DNA from: Cokeromyces recurvatus
Taxonomy: Eukaryota; Mucoromycota; Mucoromycetes; Mucorales; Mucoraceae
Reading direction: 5' to 3'
Length of the DNA: 64,000 nt
NCBI RefSeq assembly: GCF_025118155.1
Contig: NW_026251426.1
Span: 62,001 to 126,000, forward strand
Shown: positions 37,017 to 50,200 of the stretch, piece by piece
Numbering within the stretch: the stretch's first letter is position 1
How the letters are laid out: the number at the start of each line of letters is the position of its first letter
Notes under the pieces: generated by a model
The model's database searches: none
Told to the model about the DNA's origin: nothing
What the model saw: only the letters and a program-made list of their open reading frames with translations
Made by a program: the position numbers and the translations under genes

Positions 37017-39381
37017 TTAAATGGTATTATTATTAGATTGCTGTTCTGTTTTATTATCGATCCCCAAGTAAGTATTTGAGCTTGGTGGATGCTCCCAACG
37101 AAGTATAAAGTTTAACTATTTTTTTTTAAAAAAAAAAGTAAATGTTATTTATATATTTATAGATATATATAATACATGATTTAAACAAGAATTTGATTCT
37201 TACCACCATTGCACCTAATATTAAACAACATAGACCAATAGGGCCATAAATATCATCATATCTGACATCAGGACGAGTTGACATTTGATAGGCTCGTAAT
37301 CGATATCTGAAAAAGGCATATAAAGCAATAACAAGCGAAATACCAAAAAATGTTCCACCTGCCACTGTACTTACATAATCACCAAAGTTAAGTAATGTTA
37401 GAGCTGCTGTCAGAATCAAGGCTGCAAACTGTAGCCAATGAATAAACGTTCTTTCATTAGCAAAAAATAATTTAGGCTCTAATCGATGTCCAACCGGCTT
37501 TAATTTCTTTTTCTTTTTTTCAGTCTTTTCTTTTTCTTCACCCATTTCGATCACAGCTGCTGTTCGAAGTGCATCCTTTTGATTGACAGTATTTATGTCT
37601 TGTAACATATAACTCATTGATTGTCTACTACGTTTATCGTTATAAATATCTAGAAAAGAAGGGGCGCGATGATTTTTAGAAGATTTACTATTAACACGAG
37701 AACGTAATTCGTTTGGCTTGCAGGTAGAAGAATCGAATGACATATAACTTGTAGAATCAGCAGCAACAGCAGCACCACCATCACCACCACCAGCAGCAGC
37801 AGCAGTATCCTCTACCTGTACTATAACTTCCTTATTGTTATTAACGGAGAATAAATCCTCTGTGTTCTCCTTTTTCTCCTCATCATTATCAGAGGTTGCA
37901 TATTTTACTAATTTTTGTTGATCTTCATCACCATCATCATCATCCGATTTTATTCCAAGTTGAGATTCTAAATATCCCATAAGATTGATACGACTGTGAC
38001 TAGAGGATTTTAAAATCTCATTTGACCCTTCCATCATCCATTTGTCTCGTTTCTCTACGTTACGTATATCAAAATCAATCTGAGATAACCACCATGGTAA
38101 TAGAGGTAACTGTGAACTCCAGAATTGTGCAACACCATGTACATATTTAGAAAAGCGGGGTATTTCATAAACAAGCTTTGAATTTAAAAGGTCTGTTAGC
38201 CATGAAGGTAAATCATCGATGGCTTGTACCTCTAGTATGGCATACGGGAATAGATAAACGTCGTTTTTATCGAGTGATTTAAAAGGATATTGTATATTAT
38301 CTTGATACCATGTTTCAGATCTATCACAAGCTTCATCTTCTCTTACAAAGGCCATTTCTGTATCCAGTGATACAACTAATGAATTGCTTTGAGAAGATTT
38401 AAATGAAAGATGATTAAAGCTCACGCGTAATTTGGCTTCAAGACGTTTATTCACTATTGTTTCTTGAATTGACCGAGCAGCTATTGCGTGAGATTGATCA
38501 TTGGCTTTCACTAACTCCAACTCCTTTTCAAAACTGTTCCCGTTTCCCATTAAAAAATCTTCGATTTGATCTTTGTCGACGGCTATTTTTTCTGACATAA
38601 GCTGAGCGCCATGACTTGTTTTTGTAAATGTATTGTATTCGATAAAGATGTGATCTACTGATGCAAGCTCCCCATTCCAGTAACATTGAATACTTTCATC
38701 AACATCATCATATTGAAGACGAGATGCATAATGATCAAGTTTGTCATTATCAAAATAAATTCTTGTTTGACGTTGTTCATGTTGTTCAAAGTCTTGAGAT
38801 GAATCGTCTGTATAGAGTGGCAAATTGAACAAAAGGATTGCTTTGACTTCTGTTATATTTTCAATATGAACCCAATAACGAGCTCGTCGTCTAACTGTTT
38901 GGGTTTTACGCATTTCGGTCTTACAACACGTATCGATAAGGGAAGCTGCCCTTATTAAAAGTGAATCAAATCTTTGAGTGTCAAGGGGTCGTGTTCTGAT
39001 GATTTCTACCAAAAGAGGACTGCTGTCAATAAGTGTTAACTGATTATGTTCTTCAATTAAATTTTTTAATGCCTTAAAATTAAAACGGGTATATCGACTC
39101 AATTCGAGTACTTCTTGAAAGATTCCTTTCGATGTTTGTTCATCCAACATACGCTGGCAATATCCAATCTTTGTTTCAATCTCACGTTGCTTCTTATTAA
39201 TGAAAATATCTACTTTTTCTACTTCAAGACGAATGGCAGATTCAAAATCCCTTTCATCTTTTGTTGACCAAAGACCTTGGTCACAAATGTTGTACAAGCC
39301 GTCATAAATGGCTTCATAGGCAACGTATTCATTCTCCCAAGGTTTATAAATATTTTCCTTGAATTCTAACAAAAATGACAT
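37017..39381 (-). CDS. Vtc2/Vtc3-like SPX-VTC membrane protein with degraded active site
   Basis: Two exons (37204-39381 and 37017-37115) give 758 residues. SPX domain (MSFLLEFKENIYKPWENEYV), VTC domain, a long acidic Ala/Gly-rich linker, a second basic motif (SRVNSKSSKNHRAPSF) and three transmembrane helices (WLQFAALILTAALTLLNFG; TFFGISLVIALYAFF; GPIGLCCLILGAMVLNFIL). The last exon completes helix 3 and was found by a donor after GAMV and an in-phase acceptor. The catalytic positions of Vtc4 are replaced: IRFRWYG becomes IQCYWNG, ERKTH becomes EYNTF, and LETKL becomes LEVQA. It is therefore probably a regulatory/accessory subunit that anchors the complex in the vacuolar membrane. Neighbouring VTC4 has the opposite composition. 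Confidence 0.9.
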
Positions 39382-40971
39382 TTTTTCATATTCAAATAGA
39401 CGAAAGGAAAAAAAAAAAAAAAAAGAAAAAAGAAAATAATTGTTATTTCTTTTTTTTTCGATTGAATGTAAAATTCTACCAAGTAAAACAGAAGTTGATA
39501 ATTATGGAGGAAAGACAGCTTGCGTTTCAGAGCGCTATTTATAGAAGAAGAAAAAAAAAATACAAGTAGGAAGCAATTGATTTCCTTTTATTTTATATAT
39601 TCTTTCATGTTTATTATTCTTTTTTATTAAATGCTTTAGGCTTTTCTTAAAAATATATTGAAACGACAATCATTATTGAACCTCTTAAATATGTAGTAAC
39701 AGTGAATAAAAGTATGTAATGGCAATCTTAATATGTTTATTCTTCCTTTTTTTTTTTGTAGAGAGGGTTTTGCAGTTATTCGTTTTTATATGTCAATTCT
39801 ATATATGATAAATATTTCACTCACTATGGTGCTATCCTATATCATATTATTGAGCTTAAATACACGTATGTCAAGAGCCTAATACGATTTATTTACAATC
39901 ACTGACAAGTACACTAAACTATAAAAAAAAAATACAAAAAGCGAAAATTGTCCAAATTTAGGTATATTTATATATTTTTTTGTTTTGGTTTTTTTTTTTT
40001 GTGTTTTGGTTTTATGTGTGTGGTTTTTTTTTTTTTTTTTTGGCTAGCGCGGATTTTTTTTCAATTGAAAATAATAAAAAAAGAAAAATTACATTGTGGC
40101 CCTTTGTTTATACAATGAGTCACTTTCTTACTATTCTTGTGAAACAAATGTCTTGATTTTACGTCATATTGTATTTCCTTTTTAAAAAAAAAATTCTTTC
40201 TACAAAAGTACTCTAAAAATAGAATTTAATTTTTTTGAAAAAACATTATCATTCGCCATCTATAGCATAAAATTGTTCTTTTAGAATATTGAGTGTATAT
40301 TTTTTATCATACTTTATATTACATAAATATACCCCTACTATCATAATTTCGGAAGTTTTATTACGGGAAAAAAACCTCGGCCCATAATTATCAAAGGATA
40401 GTGTAAACTACAATTATTATTTTTTTTTTTTCATAAGGTGCAGATCAAATATTATTAATAGAAAAGTAAGTTGTATATTATTATAGAAAAATATCGGCTT
40501 TCAAAAAAAAAAAAAGAAAAGATGTGGAGTAATTACATTTGAATCCTTGTTAAAGACGATCCTACTTCTTTGGTAAATAAAACATTGGATTTATACAGAA
40601 GGAGTGAATAAGAAACTATATTTGAAGAAGCATAAGAATACTCTTAATATTCGAATCAGATTGTAAATATACAATGATTTGTTTGCATAGAAAAAAATAA
40701 TTTGGGGAAATTATGTATCAATAAAAACAATGTTTGGATTTACACAATATGTCCTACTTTATAACAATTACAATAGAATCTTTACAGCAAGTATATAAAT
40801 TTGAAACAATTAGGTCAAATTTTATTATTTTTTTTAATTAATTAAATATTTATTGTAAATTTAAGAAAGTATTTGCTTATTTTAAAAGCTATTTTTTATT
40901 CCTATGAAATGATTGGACTAAATTATATAAAAGCAATACAACCGTACTTTCGTCTTGTTAACTATTGTATC
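39382..40971. other. Intergenic, AT-rich
   Basis: About 1.6 kb between two minus-strand genes. Poly-T runs at about 39750, 39990 and 40026. No coding frame, RNA gene or repeat family recognised. Confidence 0.5.
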
Positions 40972-43355
40972 TTAGCAATTCCTGAATTCTGGGTCTATAT
41001 AAGGTAATCCAATTAGGTTGAAAATATCCTCCTCTGATCGTACTGTACATTTTTCCAATTTATTGTTTTCTTTCAAAGAAATCCCTTTACTGCTTATTAA
41101 AAGGTTCTTTTCCTGTATATAATAAAATATTAGAAATGTATAATTAGTATGCTGATTTACAGAAAAAAGGCAGTATATATACATATATACCTTTCTAGCA
41201 TACTCTTTAAGAGATTTCTCAAAATAGCTTGAACCCGTCCAACTTAAGATAGCAGTATATAATTCATTACGGTTTGTAATGATCAAATTAACCTGTCGAC
41301 AAATTCTACTTGAAGGTTGTAAAAATGCACAAAAGTACTATATATTCGAAATCAATCATAAATATGTATACATATACGTGTATGTATATATCTATGTATG
41401 TATATATATATATATGTGTGTGTGTGTGCCAGTATTACCTTTTCAAAACCATCGAGCATTTGATTACTATCAAATATTGAACTGATTGCTTTTTTACCCT
41501 TGTTATTCTTTGTATCTGAAGTAGAATGCCATAATATGTATTTTATATAGTCCAAGTCGGATAACCGTTGTATTAATTGATTCGAAAAATTATTTAAAGA
41601 TGGAATATTATTGTTTGTTACAATCAAGTCAAGGCTGTTGATAAACTCTTTACCACGTCTGTATTCAATTTAAAACATGTATATTAATATGATTAGTCAA
41701 GTAAACAAGTGTATATGTATTTACCTGTAACTACCAACAGGAACAATCAGGCCTTGGATATCAATAAAATCCACTTCATATCTTATAATTTTAATTATCT
41801 CCTCAACATCTTGTCTACTCATCCTAAAATAATAAAAATTATTATACACATGTATATATAGATAGAGAAAGAGACAGAAAGAGAGAGAGCTTATATAAAT
41901 ACATCATACAATTGTTCAAAGCTTGGTAACAACTGAATACCTAAGCGTATTGTTGGTGATAGATTATGTTCTTTGTCAAGCACCTCTTGTAAGGTACGGT
42001 ATCCTTTATTCCACCAATAATTTGCCAGAGTTGACTCTACACCTATATTTGACTAAAATGAGTACTATGCTTTAAGGAGGAAAAATGACTTGAATTTACC
42101 AAATACTTTAACAAAAATACTAAGAGTCCTAAATTTATCATGGGACAATAATTGTTTTGCTTCTGATATTACTCCTGTCTTTAAATACTCCGAAATAATT
42201 TGAGATATTTGTCGGCCAATACCTATGATCTGTATGGCTTCCTCTGATGATTGAATATTTCGGGTATACATCTGCTTATCTTTATTCATCATATGCTTCC
42301 TTTACCTAATCTCTATATAAATTTACCTTTAAGGCAGCAATTGCACGCTGATAATATAATGCTTTATCACATTGATTATTTAATATTCTTTCTCTTTCAA
42401 GGATCATTAAAAATGATATGAGCTTTTTGTTATATTTTGGTTCATATTGTGTTGGACGAAAACAAGCGTATTTCGTATTAACAAAGCTGGGATCAATAGA
42501 GATATCTATTCATAGATAGATAGATAGATAGATAAATATATGTATAATGCCATGTATGAAAATTTTAAGTATAAATGTATATCTATATTTTTTACTCTCA
42601 TCACTAGGTTCTTTTATTGGCCTAAACGAGCGGATATATATTAAATCATGTCTTTCTCTTATCTTCCACTTCCACACACACACACACACACTCTCTCTCT
42701 CCCTCTTCTTTTTTTTTCGTTACTTACACAGGAATCTCGTCGTCAAATTCGAGCTTTTCATCTGGAAGTTCTTTAGCCCTTGTATTCAATGTTTCAAGAG
42801 AACAGGATCCAGAAACTATATAATTAGTGATTGGTATATCAATTTTACTTTTTGGTTTGACAATGGTATAATTGGCTATTGAAAGTAATTGTCGTGATTT
42901 ATTACTTTTTTTAAAAAAAAAATAAAAAAATAAATAATAAATGAAATAAAATGAAACGAATCAGCTTGAATTATATCTTACCAATCCTTTATCCATTGAA
43001 TATCTAAAATAGGAACCTATATATTTATTAAATGATCTTAAGGAGAAAGAAGAAGAAAAAAGATGATATCTATTTACTGAATGGTTTTTAACACTTTCAT
43101 TTATTCTTGAAGGAGAAGTGGATGCAGCAAATAAATAGTTGGCATCAGCTTGTGTACTACAAAGATATCCACCTAAGCATACCCGCATTATGAAATAAAA
43201 AAAAAAAAAAAAATATTGGAAATATACAATCATAAAAATAAAATAAAGGGCTAACCATTTTTCATGAATAAATTAGAGTAAAATCGTATATCATATCCTT
43301 TTAGCTTGTTAAGAAGAATATAACCCTTTATATCTTCAAAAATCCTCTTTGCCAT
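40972..43355 (-). CDS. Family X DNA polymerase (Pol mu/TdT type) with BRCT domain and altered catalytic Asp
   Basis: Eleven exons (43256-43355, 43078-43172, 42982-43016, 42728-42904, 42327-42486, 42100-42271, 41910-42042, 41725-41823, 41439-41658, 41191-41337, 40972-41112) give 492 residues; human Pol mu has 494. An N-terminal BRCT domain (MAKRIFEDIKGYILLNKLKG to VPILDIQWIKDC) is followed by the 8-kDa region (YYQRAIAALKMYTRNIQSSE, IIGIGRQISQIISEYL), the thumb-like VFGVESTLANYWWNKGYRTL and the palm VGSYRRGKEF. C-terminal LSWTGSSYFEKSLKEYA and LPYIDPEFRNC match TdT/Pol mu. Family X uses three Asp for metal binding; HDVDF reads NSLDL here (first Asp to Ser) and RVDLV reads QVNLI (third Asp to Asn). 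Only one Asp remains, so polymerase activity is doubtful. Lies just 3' of MRE11 on the same strand. Confidence 0.87.
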
Positions 43356-43621
43356 CTTTTTATTTTTAAAATGAAAAAAAAAAAAAGAAAAGAAAAAAAA
43401 ATATTATATATGCATAACTGCTTTTATCATTAAAAATATATACATACATGTTTAAATAGATTACATAACAGTAGCATCATTAATGATTAAAAGAGATTTT
43501 TTTTCCCTCTTAATATTATAGATTATTTTCTGAAAAAACTTAGCTCTCTCATCAAAGAAAATTGAGAACAAAAAAAAACTTTTTTATATTGAATACTTTT
43601 ACGATATTTAAATAATATACA

Positions 43622-45700
43622 TTAACGCTTTCCTTTCTGTGATGCTGAAGGCAGTACTCTTCTACGCCTCTCTTGTGTAGATGTTATTTGTGAAGATGTA
43701 GCTGCTGGCACTGATAGTACCGATGTCATGTCTCTATTATTATCAGCATTGTCCTCTTCTTCACTACCGCTTGAAATAATATAACTAGTTTGGCTGCTAT
43801 TAATGCTATTTTTTTGTGGTTGCTTTGAAGACGAGACTGCTGCTCTTTTACCTCTTGCTCTGGTGAATTGCTGACTTGTCTTCAACTCATAATCATCATT
43901 TTCTTCTATCTCAGTCTGTCGTCTCTTTTTTCTATTATCCTGACTACTAGTAATTAACTCTGTTCTTCTTTTCTTCATTGATGTAGTTGCAGATGAAGTT
44001 GGTATAATTGCAATATCATTATCTATATCGTTAATAACATGAGTAGCTGTACTATCTATGATTTGTCTATTTTGAGATTCTGGAATGGATCGTAAAGCGA
44101 TATCATTATTATTAGTTTGAAGTGAAGGTAAAGAATCCTGTTGTTGACTACTTTCTTTCAATTCTGATGCTTTACGTTTAATATATTCTTCTGTCAATTG
44201 ATCCTCTGTCAAATCAGATATATTATTTCTTATTAATGTTACTGATCTAGTCACAAAATTTCGAATTGCATCTTTATCATTCTTCTCCACAAGTGACATC
44301 ACAGCCTCCTCTAAGCCTGTTTCAGGCAAAATAGTTAAATCATTCGAAAGCATCTCACTTACAAGATTCTCTACTCTCAAATTATCTAGTCTTTCAGGGA
44401 TAGCAATCGTCACGTCAGAAATAATGTCTGTCGCTCGTCGACTATTTCTCTCTTCTGGATGTAATTTTTGAAACATAAGCATGTCCTTTGGATTTGCAAC
44501 TCTATTAATAAATTTATGTCCAAATTGTTGTGGATTAAATTTCTCAAACCCTCCAGAATAATCAACACGAATACGAATAAGTGGTAAGGGCATCTCTATA
44601 TCGCCTAGATTTTCTAATCGATAAGCCTCTCGTTGTTGTTCTTCCCAATCTATTCGAGCACGCTCGATAAGTGATTCAACTACATCTTCAAGATAGGATT
44701 GAGTACTAGCGTGATCTGAAGGCCGTAAAGTCTCAACACGACTTAAAGAAACAGATGTAAACTGAAAGGGACGTACCGTCCTAAGTCGAATTTTATCAAG
44801 GCTATACTCATGATGTTTATTGATTTGCAACAGGCCAACATATTTTGGTTCTGATTCACCTTGACTCAAACTTGTAGCCACAGAAGAGCCTGGTTGTGTG
44901 ACAGCAAAGGAATGAAACTCTTCTGGTGTAATACGACATTCATGCTCATGTCCCCAAAAAACTAAATCTAAAAAGCTATCAAGAAATTCTTCTGGGATAT
45001 GTGAAGTAGGTCCATGACGTGCACGGTTTTGATGAAAGACAAAGAGATTAAATGTATCGAGCCATTCACGATGCTCACCGTCCTCTTCTGGTTGAGGCCT
45101 CATAAATTTCACACGTCCAGCACGCCATTGACGATGCAAACGTTCCTCTCTGATATTTCCAAGTCCATAGAGAGCTAATCTAGTATCGCCTTTTTGCATC
45201 AAAATGGGTTGAATGACAACATCTTCAACACTTGAACTTGCACCAAAATAATTCACCATGCCTGCTACTGATAATAAATGTAAAGCACATAGATTACCTA
45301 CTCCAGAGGGATCATCGTGATTACCATGGATTGAAAAGACAGGAATACTGACATTAAGATTTTCGTCAAGGTAGTTGGCGGTTGCAAATTCGTCTGGGAA
45401 ATTGATGGATTGATCGCTTGCAATCCATACTTTGCTTGGACGATCGCCAAAACAATGACGACGTAGCATCTTCATGGTTTGGTAGATACATGAACGAGAA
45501 GGGCGATTATGATGAAAGAGATCACCACCTAAAAGAATAAAATCAACCTTTTCTGCATCTGCAATTTGAAGAATCTCTTCAAAGGCGTTGAATGAATCTT
45601 GTCCTCTAATAGGATCTTTTTCGAGATAGCCAAGATGATTATCAGTTGCGATCAAGATCTTGAAAGTATCATTATCATTCTCGTCGCTTAATTGTGACAT
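43622..45700 (-). CDS. MRE11: DNA double-strand break repair nuclease Mre11
   Basis: Single exon of 692 residues. Mre11 is the nuclease of the Mre11-Rad50-Nbs1/Xrs2 complex that senses and resects DNA breaks. All phosphoesterase motifs are visible: FKILIATDNHLGY (I), LLGGDLFHHNRPSR (II), FSIHGNHDDPSG (III), FWGHEHECRI (IV/V) and FAVTQPGSSVATSL. The capping domain follows (VRPFQFTSVSL, IRVDYSGGFEKFNPQQFG, VANPKDMLMF). The C-terminal ~170 residues are disordered with SQ sites and basic patches (FTRARGKRAAVSSSK, RRRRVLPSASQKGKR), as in other Mre11 tails that bind DNA. Start at 45700 gives the standard N-terminus. It is divergent from the methyltransferase gene 1.5 kb upstream. Confidence 0.97.
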   Translation of the reverse strand: MSQLSDENDNDTFKILIATDNHLGYLEKDPIRGQDSFNAFEEILQIADAEKVDFILLGGDLFHHNRPSRSCIYQTMKMLRRHCFGDRPSKVWIASDQSINFPDEFATANYLDENLNVSIPVFSIHGNHDDPSGVGNLCALHLLSVAGMVNYFGASSSVEDVVIQPILMQKGDTRLALYGLGNIREERLHRQWRAGRVKFMRPQPEEDGEHREWLDTFNLFVFHQNRARHGPTSHIPEEFLDSFLDLVFWGHEHECRITPEEFHSFAVTQPGSSVATSLSQGESEPKYVGLLQINKHHEYSLDKIRLRTVRPFQFTSVSLSRVETLRPSDHASTQSYLEDVVESLIERARIDWEEQQREAYRLENLGDIEMPLPLIRIRVDYSGGFEKFNPQQFGHKFINRVANPKDMLMFQKLHPEERNSRRATDIISDVTIAIPERLDNLRVENLVSEMLSNDLTILPETGLEEAVMSLVEKNDKDAIRNFVTRSVTLIRNNISDLTEDQLTEEYIKRKASELKESSQQQDSLPSLQTNNNDIALRSIPESQNRQIIDSTATHVINDIDNDIAIIPTSSATTSMKKRRTELITSSQDNRKKRRQTEIEENDDYELKTSQQFTRARGKRAAVSSSKQPQKNSINSSQTSYIISSGSEEEDNADNNRDMTSVLSVPAATSSQITSTQERRRRVLPSASQKGKR

Positions 45701-47205
45701 TTTTTAAAAAGAGTAGGTTGAAAAAAAAAAAAAAAAAAATACTCTATTTTTTTCTTTTTTTTCTTTTTTTTTTTTTGCAAAATTATAATGTGTGTATGAC
45801 TGCTGCGTAACGAATAACAAGTATTTCAAGTCAAGATAGCTTTTTATGCAAACTTATTATCTAGGCTAATTTGCTTTTTGAAGTGAAATTAAAAAGAAGA
45901 AGGAAAGGTTACATAGATTCAGTTATTAATTTAACCAATTAGTAGCCAGAATTAATAATAAGAACTGGGAGATAGAATTCTATTATAAAACAAGTTGTCT
46001 ATAATAAAGGCTAAAAATGTGAGTGATAGGGCGCTGGATAAATGAAAGAAATAAAAACGTTAGTTAACAATGCTGTTATACTACATTTGTACCTAGTTAT
46101 ATGTACCTTTTTAATAGAGAAAAAAAAAGGGGCATTTATCTCTGAACAGTATTTAGTAAAGGATAATAAACATTAACTAGCACGTTGAAGAAAGGCACAT
46201 GGATAAGTATTCAAAATATTAGTACAACTAATAACAATACTAATAATATAGCAAATACGAAACTAATACGAGAAAATAAACTAAATATACAAGTACAGCA
46301 TTGGCTTAATGTGCGTAGAATAGTTGTATAAATAATTCTTATATCCGGTTGAATGACAAAACTACACCCATTGTAAAACAGCATTATGTTGTCAAATTTA
46401 ATACTATACTAATATCATATCAACACTATTCCTTAAGTAAAATGTAATATATAATGGTTTATAAAGGCAACTATAAGCATAGTTCAATCAAAAATAGCTT
46501 GACTTTGATCTTGCTTATCTATTCAAGCTATTTTACTTGCTCTTATTTGATTAAAAATTCTTGGTTATTTCGTCTAGTAACAAATATGAAGCAGTCTAAA
46601 TATATTGCCCATCTCGCATTACTCTTTTATAATAGGTATAATATTATTTGATCTATAGCAGAATCCTCGATTCTTATTATTAATTATGGATACTAATTGA
46701 TTAACTGATAGCAAAGCCTATGTGAGCTTTTATTCTTCTATTTTTACATCAAAATAATGACTATGCAATGCAAAAGGACTTCAAAATTCTGCTTTCTAAT
46801 CGTGCTTTAAAATTTCATTTTTTTTTTTAAAAAAAAAATAAAAATAAAAATAAAATAGACATAGCATCAATAATATCAGTTACTGTAACAAGACAAGCAT
46901 TATATCACTGTATACACTAGTTTATTATATTTTGCTATTTATTATTAACTTTATAATATTTTTTATCTGCTTTTATTTTATGAAATTTGAGCGGCACAAT
47001 ATTGAGGAGGGAATAAAAAAAACCTCCATCAAGTATCTTGACTGATTCCAGTTTTTTTTTTTTTTTTTTTTTTTTTCACTGTAATACAGTGACATTATTA
47101 GATGACGGGAAAAAAATAATATTTTATGTTGGGTACTTTCAAACTAATAAACATGTTTTCTTTTTTCTTTTTTTCTTTTTTCTTTTACAAAAAAAAATAA
47201 TAATA
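45701..47205. other. Divergent intergenic region
   Basis: About 1.5 kb between MRE11 (-) and the large methyltransferase gene (+), AT-rich with homopolymers, including T22 near 47051-47076. No gene recognised; it should contain both promoters. Confidence 0.45.
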
Positions 47206-50200
47206 ATGCCTGAAGACATGTCTGCTCGTGATAAGAATTGGCAATTTTTCCCGCAAACAAATAATAATAATAGTAAGTTTAAACTGACATATATTTGTTT
47301 GATTAATTTTTTTTTAACACATACAAATATACTTCTAATAGATGATAAACAAACAAAAGATCCACGGTTAAAGGTAAAAGAGAAAAGCTGTGGTTACCCT
47401 TTTTTTTTTTTTTTTTTTTTTTTGTTTATGCTTTAACACTTTATTATTTCCTTTTTTTTTTAGCCTCATGCTTTGAAAAAAAATACAATAATAAAAAAGC
47501 AGAAATTCGGAAGTTTCATGGGAAAAATACTTCTTCAAAGTAATAATAAAAAATCAAGCTCTGAGAAAGGAGGAGTTGAACAGCAAAAAGCTTTAAAAGA
47601 AGAACCTTTTTCTGGACTTTTTCAGGTCAGGAAAAATCGAATTGAACAATCTAATACCTGTCGATCAACGAATAGCAATGCTGTGGAAATAAAGTTTAGC
47701 TTTAAAAAGGACTTGGCAAACTTTCCCCCCTCTGTTAAAAACTATCGCATTGTTAATGGAAGGAAAACACGCTGGGATATTCAAGATTCTCCTTCTACAC
47801 AGCAACAACATGCCGATGAGAAAAACGAACAAGAAGAAGATGAAAGCAGCCATTCATCTGATGAGGATACAAACTCTATTAACACCTTACAATCTGATGA
47901 CGATGTATTAGGTCCTTGGATTGAACTTGGCATGATTGATCCTATTACTACTACTACTACTACTACTACCCTTGATACAGCTTTAAAAAAAAATTGGCCC
48001 GCTGATGTCTGTCAAGAATGCTTGTCACACAATCAAAGCCGAGGACCATTTGAGTCCATCAATTTATGCGCTCAATGTAAAGTTGAATGGAATTTTCTTT
48101 TTCGAGACTTGGAAAATAAAATGAAAGGTTTTTCGTCATTGTCATTGGATAATAATAATAAAAAAAGAGTTGAGAAATTTTCATCGAAATCTACTACTAC
48201 TACTACTATAAAGAAATCTACTATTATTAGTAAGCCTAATAATAATAATAATAATCAAGCTACTCATACCAACAGACAAAAAGCGATCATTCCGCCTACT
48301 AAATCAAATCATTTTCAAAAAGCAAATAAAAAAATAATGGCATCCAAAAAGAATCAAGATTTATTGCTAAAGAAAAAACCTACAAGTGATCACATCACAA
48401 CAGGAGCATTTTTGACACGAAAGACGGCTTTAACATTAGCGGATCCAGAAAATGGTTTTTATCCTAATCCATACGGCTTTCTACATCACCAGCATGTTGA
48501 AGTTTTGAATATGAATGGGCTTTGGTATCTTGGAAGGCTTGAGATGATGGATAAGGGTAAAGTTAAAGTAAAATATCTTGATTGGGACGATCAAGAAGAA
48601 TGGATAATTATGGGTAGCCGACGTTTAAGAATAGCAGAAGATCAATCTATTATAGCACGTGAAAGTCAAAATAAGATGTCCAGTTCGGAAGATATAATTG
48701 ATATTGTTAATGTAGATAAAAAAGGTATCCTATCATATTATATAAATAGCACTTTTTATAATAATGTCATTTTATATATATTTATATATTTATATATATA
48801 TTTATATACAGATAATATTACATCGCCTTTAAATAATAAAAAGGAATTATTAAATAATTCTACACCAGTTTCAGTAAATAAAAAGAAGCTAGATGATGAT
48901 TATATATCTCAAACTTTAGATAAAGATCCTATGCATATCTTTAATAATAATGAGGTATTTATGACTCGAAAAATGGCTCGTGAATTAACAGATCAATTTG
49001 GATTCAAACCAAATCTATTTGGATATCGTCGTAACCGTCCTGTAATGATTACTTCTTTTAGTGGCTCTACAAAGAAGAAAAAAGAAGAACATTTGGGTTT
49101 TTTAAGAGAAATGAGCCAAGACCAAGTGCGAGTTTGGTACCCAGACCTTCATCTTTCTGAATGGCTTCCTATTGGCACTCGTCGAATAAGAGTCATGACG
49201 GAAGAAGAAGAAGAAGAAGAAAAGGAGAAGGCTTCCTTAATCAATAAGGTCGATTTGGATATTGAAGAAACAGCTCCTTCGTCTCAAACAGTTATAACTT
49301 CTTTAGCAGAGGAAACTCGTACGAAGGATGATGAGAATACTGTAGTACAAAAATCAGATACAAGTAATGAAACTAGCGACACACCTATTTCAGTAGTAAA
49401 AAGAGGCAGAGGGAGACCAAGAAAAAAGTCATCCACAATAGATACAGGAATAAATCATTCTATTATAAAGCCAACAAAATCTCAAAGGAAAAATAAAACA
49501 GAGGTATCGACTAAAAAAAATCTGAGTGTAATTTCGTCCATAGAAACAGATACTAGTAAATTTCCTTCAACGCTATCAAATAACAATAGTATCTCTTCTT
49601 CATTTACTACTGCCTCAACTGAACAACAGGATAAAAATTCCTCTTCTTCAGTTCATGAATTCTTGACTACAGGAGCATTTGCAACAAGACATACTATGCG
49701 ACAACTTCGGGATGAAAACGGATTTATTCCTAATCCATATGGTTACAAATATAAATTGGCAGTTGAAGTCCTCAATACACGGTCAGGGAAAGCTAAGTTT
49801 TGGGAACATGGAACATTAATAGAGATGCGGCCCGGCCAAGTTAAAGTACATTATGATGGGTGGGCCGATATTTATGACGAATGGATTAAAGTGGGTAGTC
49901 GCAGAATTCGCATCGCATCACAAGAAGAAAATAGTATATCAGATATAGCAAACTCGAATACTGCTGATATAGGGAATACAGATCTCTTAATAGCAGAGCA
50001 AAATCCAGAGTTAGTAGAGGAAGTCAGGAAAAATCGAAAGCATCAGATCATTCGTCCTGAAGATTATCAAAAATTAGGTTTACTTGTCAGCTTAGATGAA
50101 TTGGCTGAAAAGGAAACAAAAAAAAGGAAAAAACGACAGGAGAAAATGAAAGTCCAACAACAAAAACGAAAAATATCAGATTATCAACATAGTGATAGCA

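Noticed and set aside
42547..42882. 111-codon plus-strand frame with CA/CT repeats
   Set aside because: Antisense to an exon of the Pol X gene and its adjoining intron.
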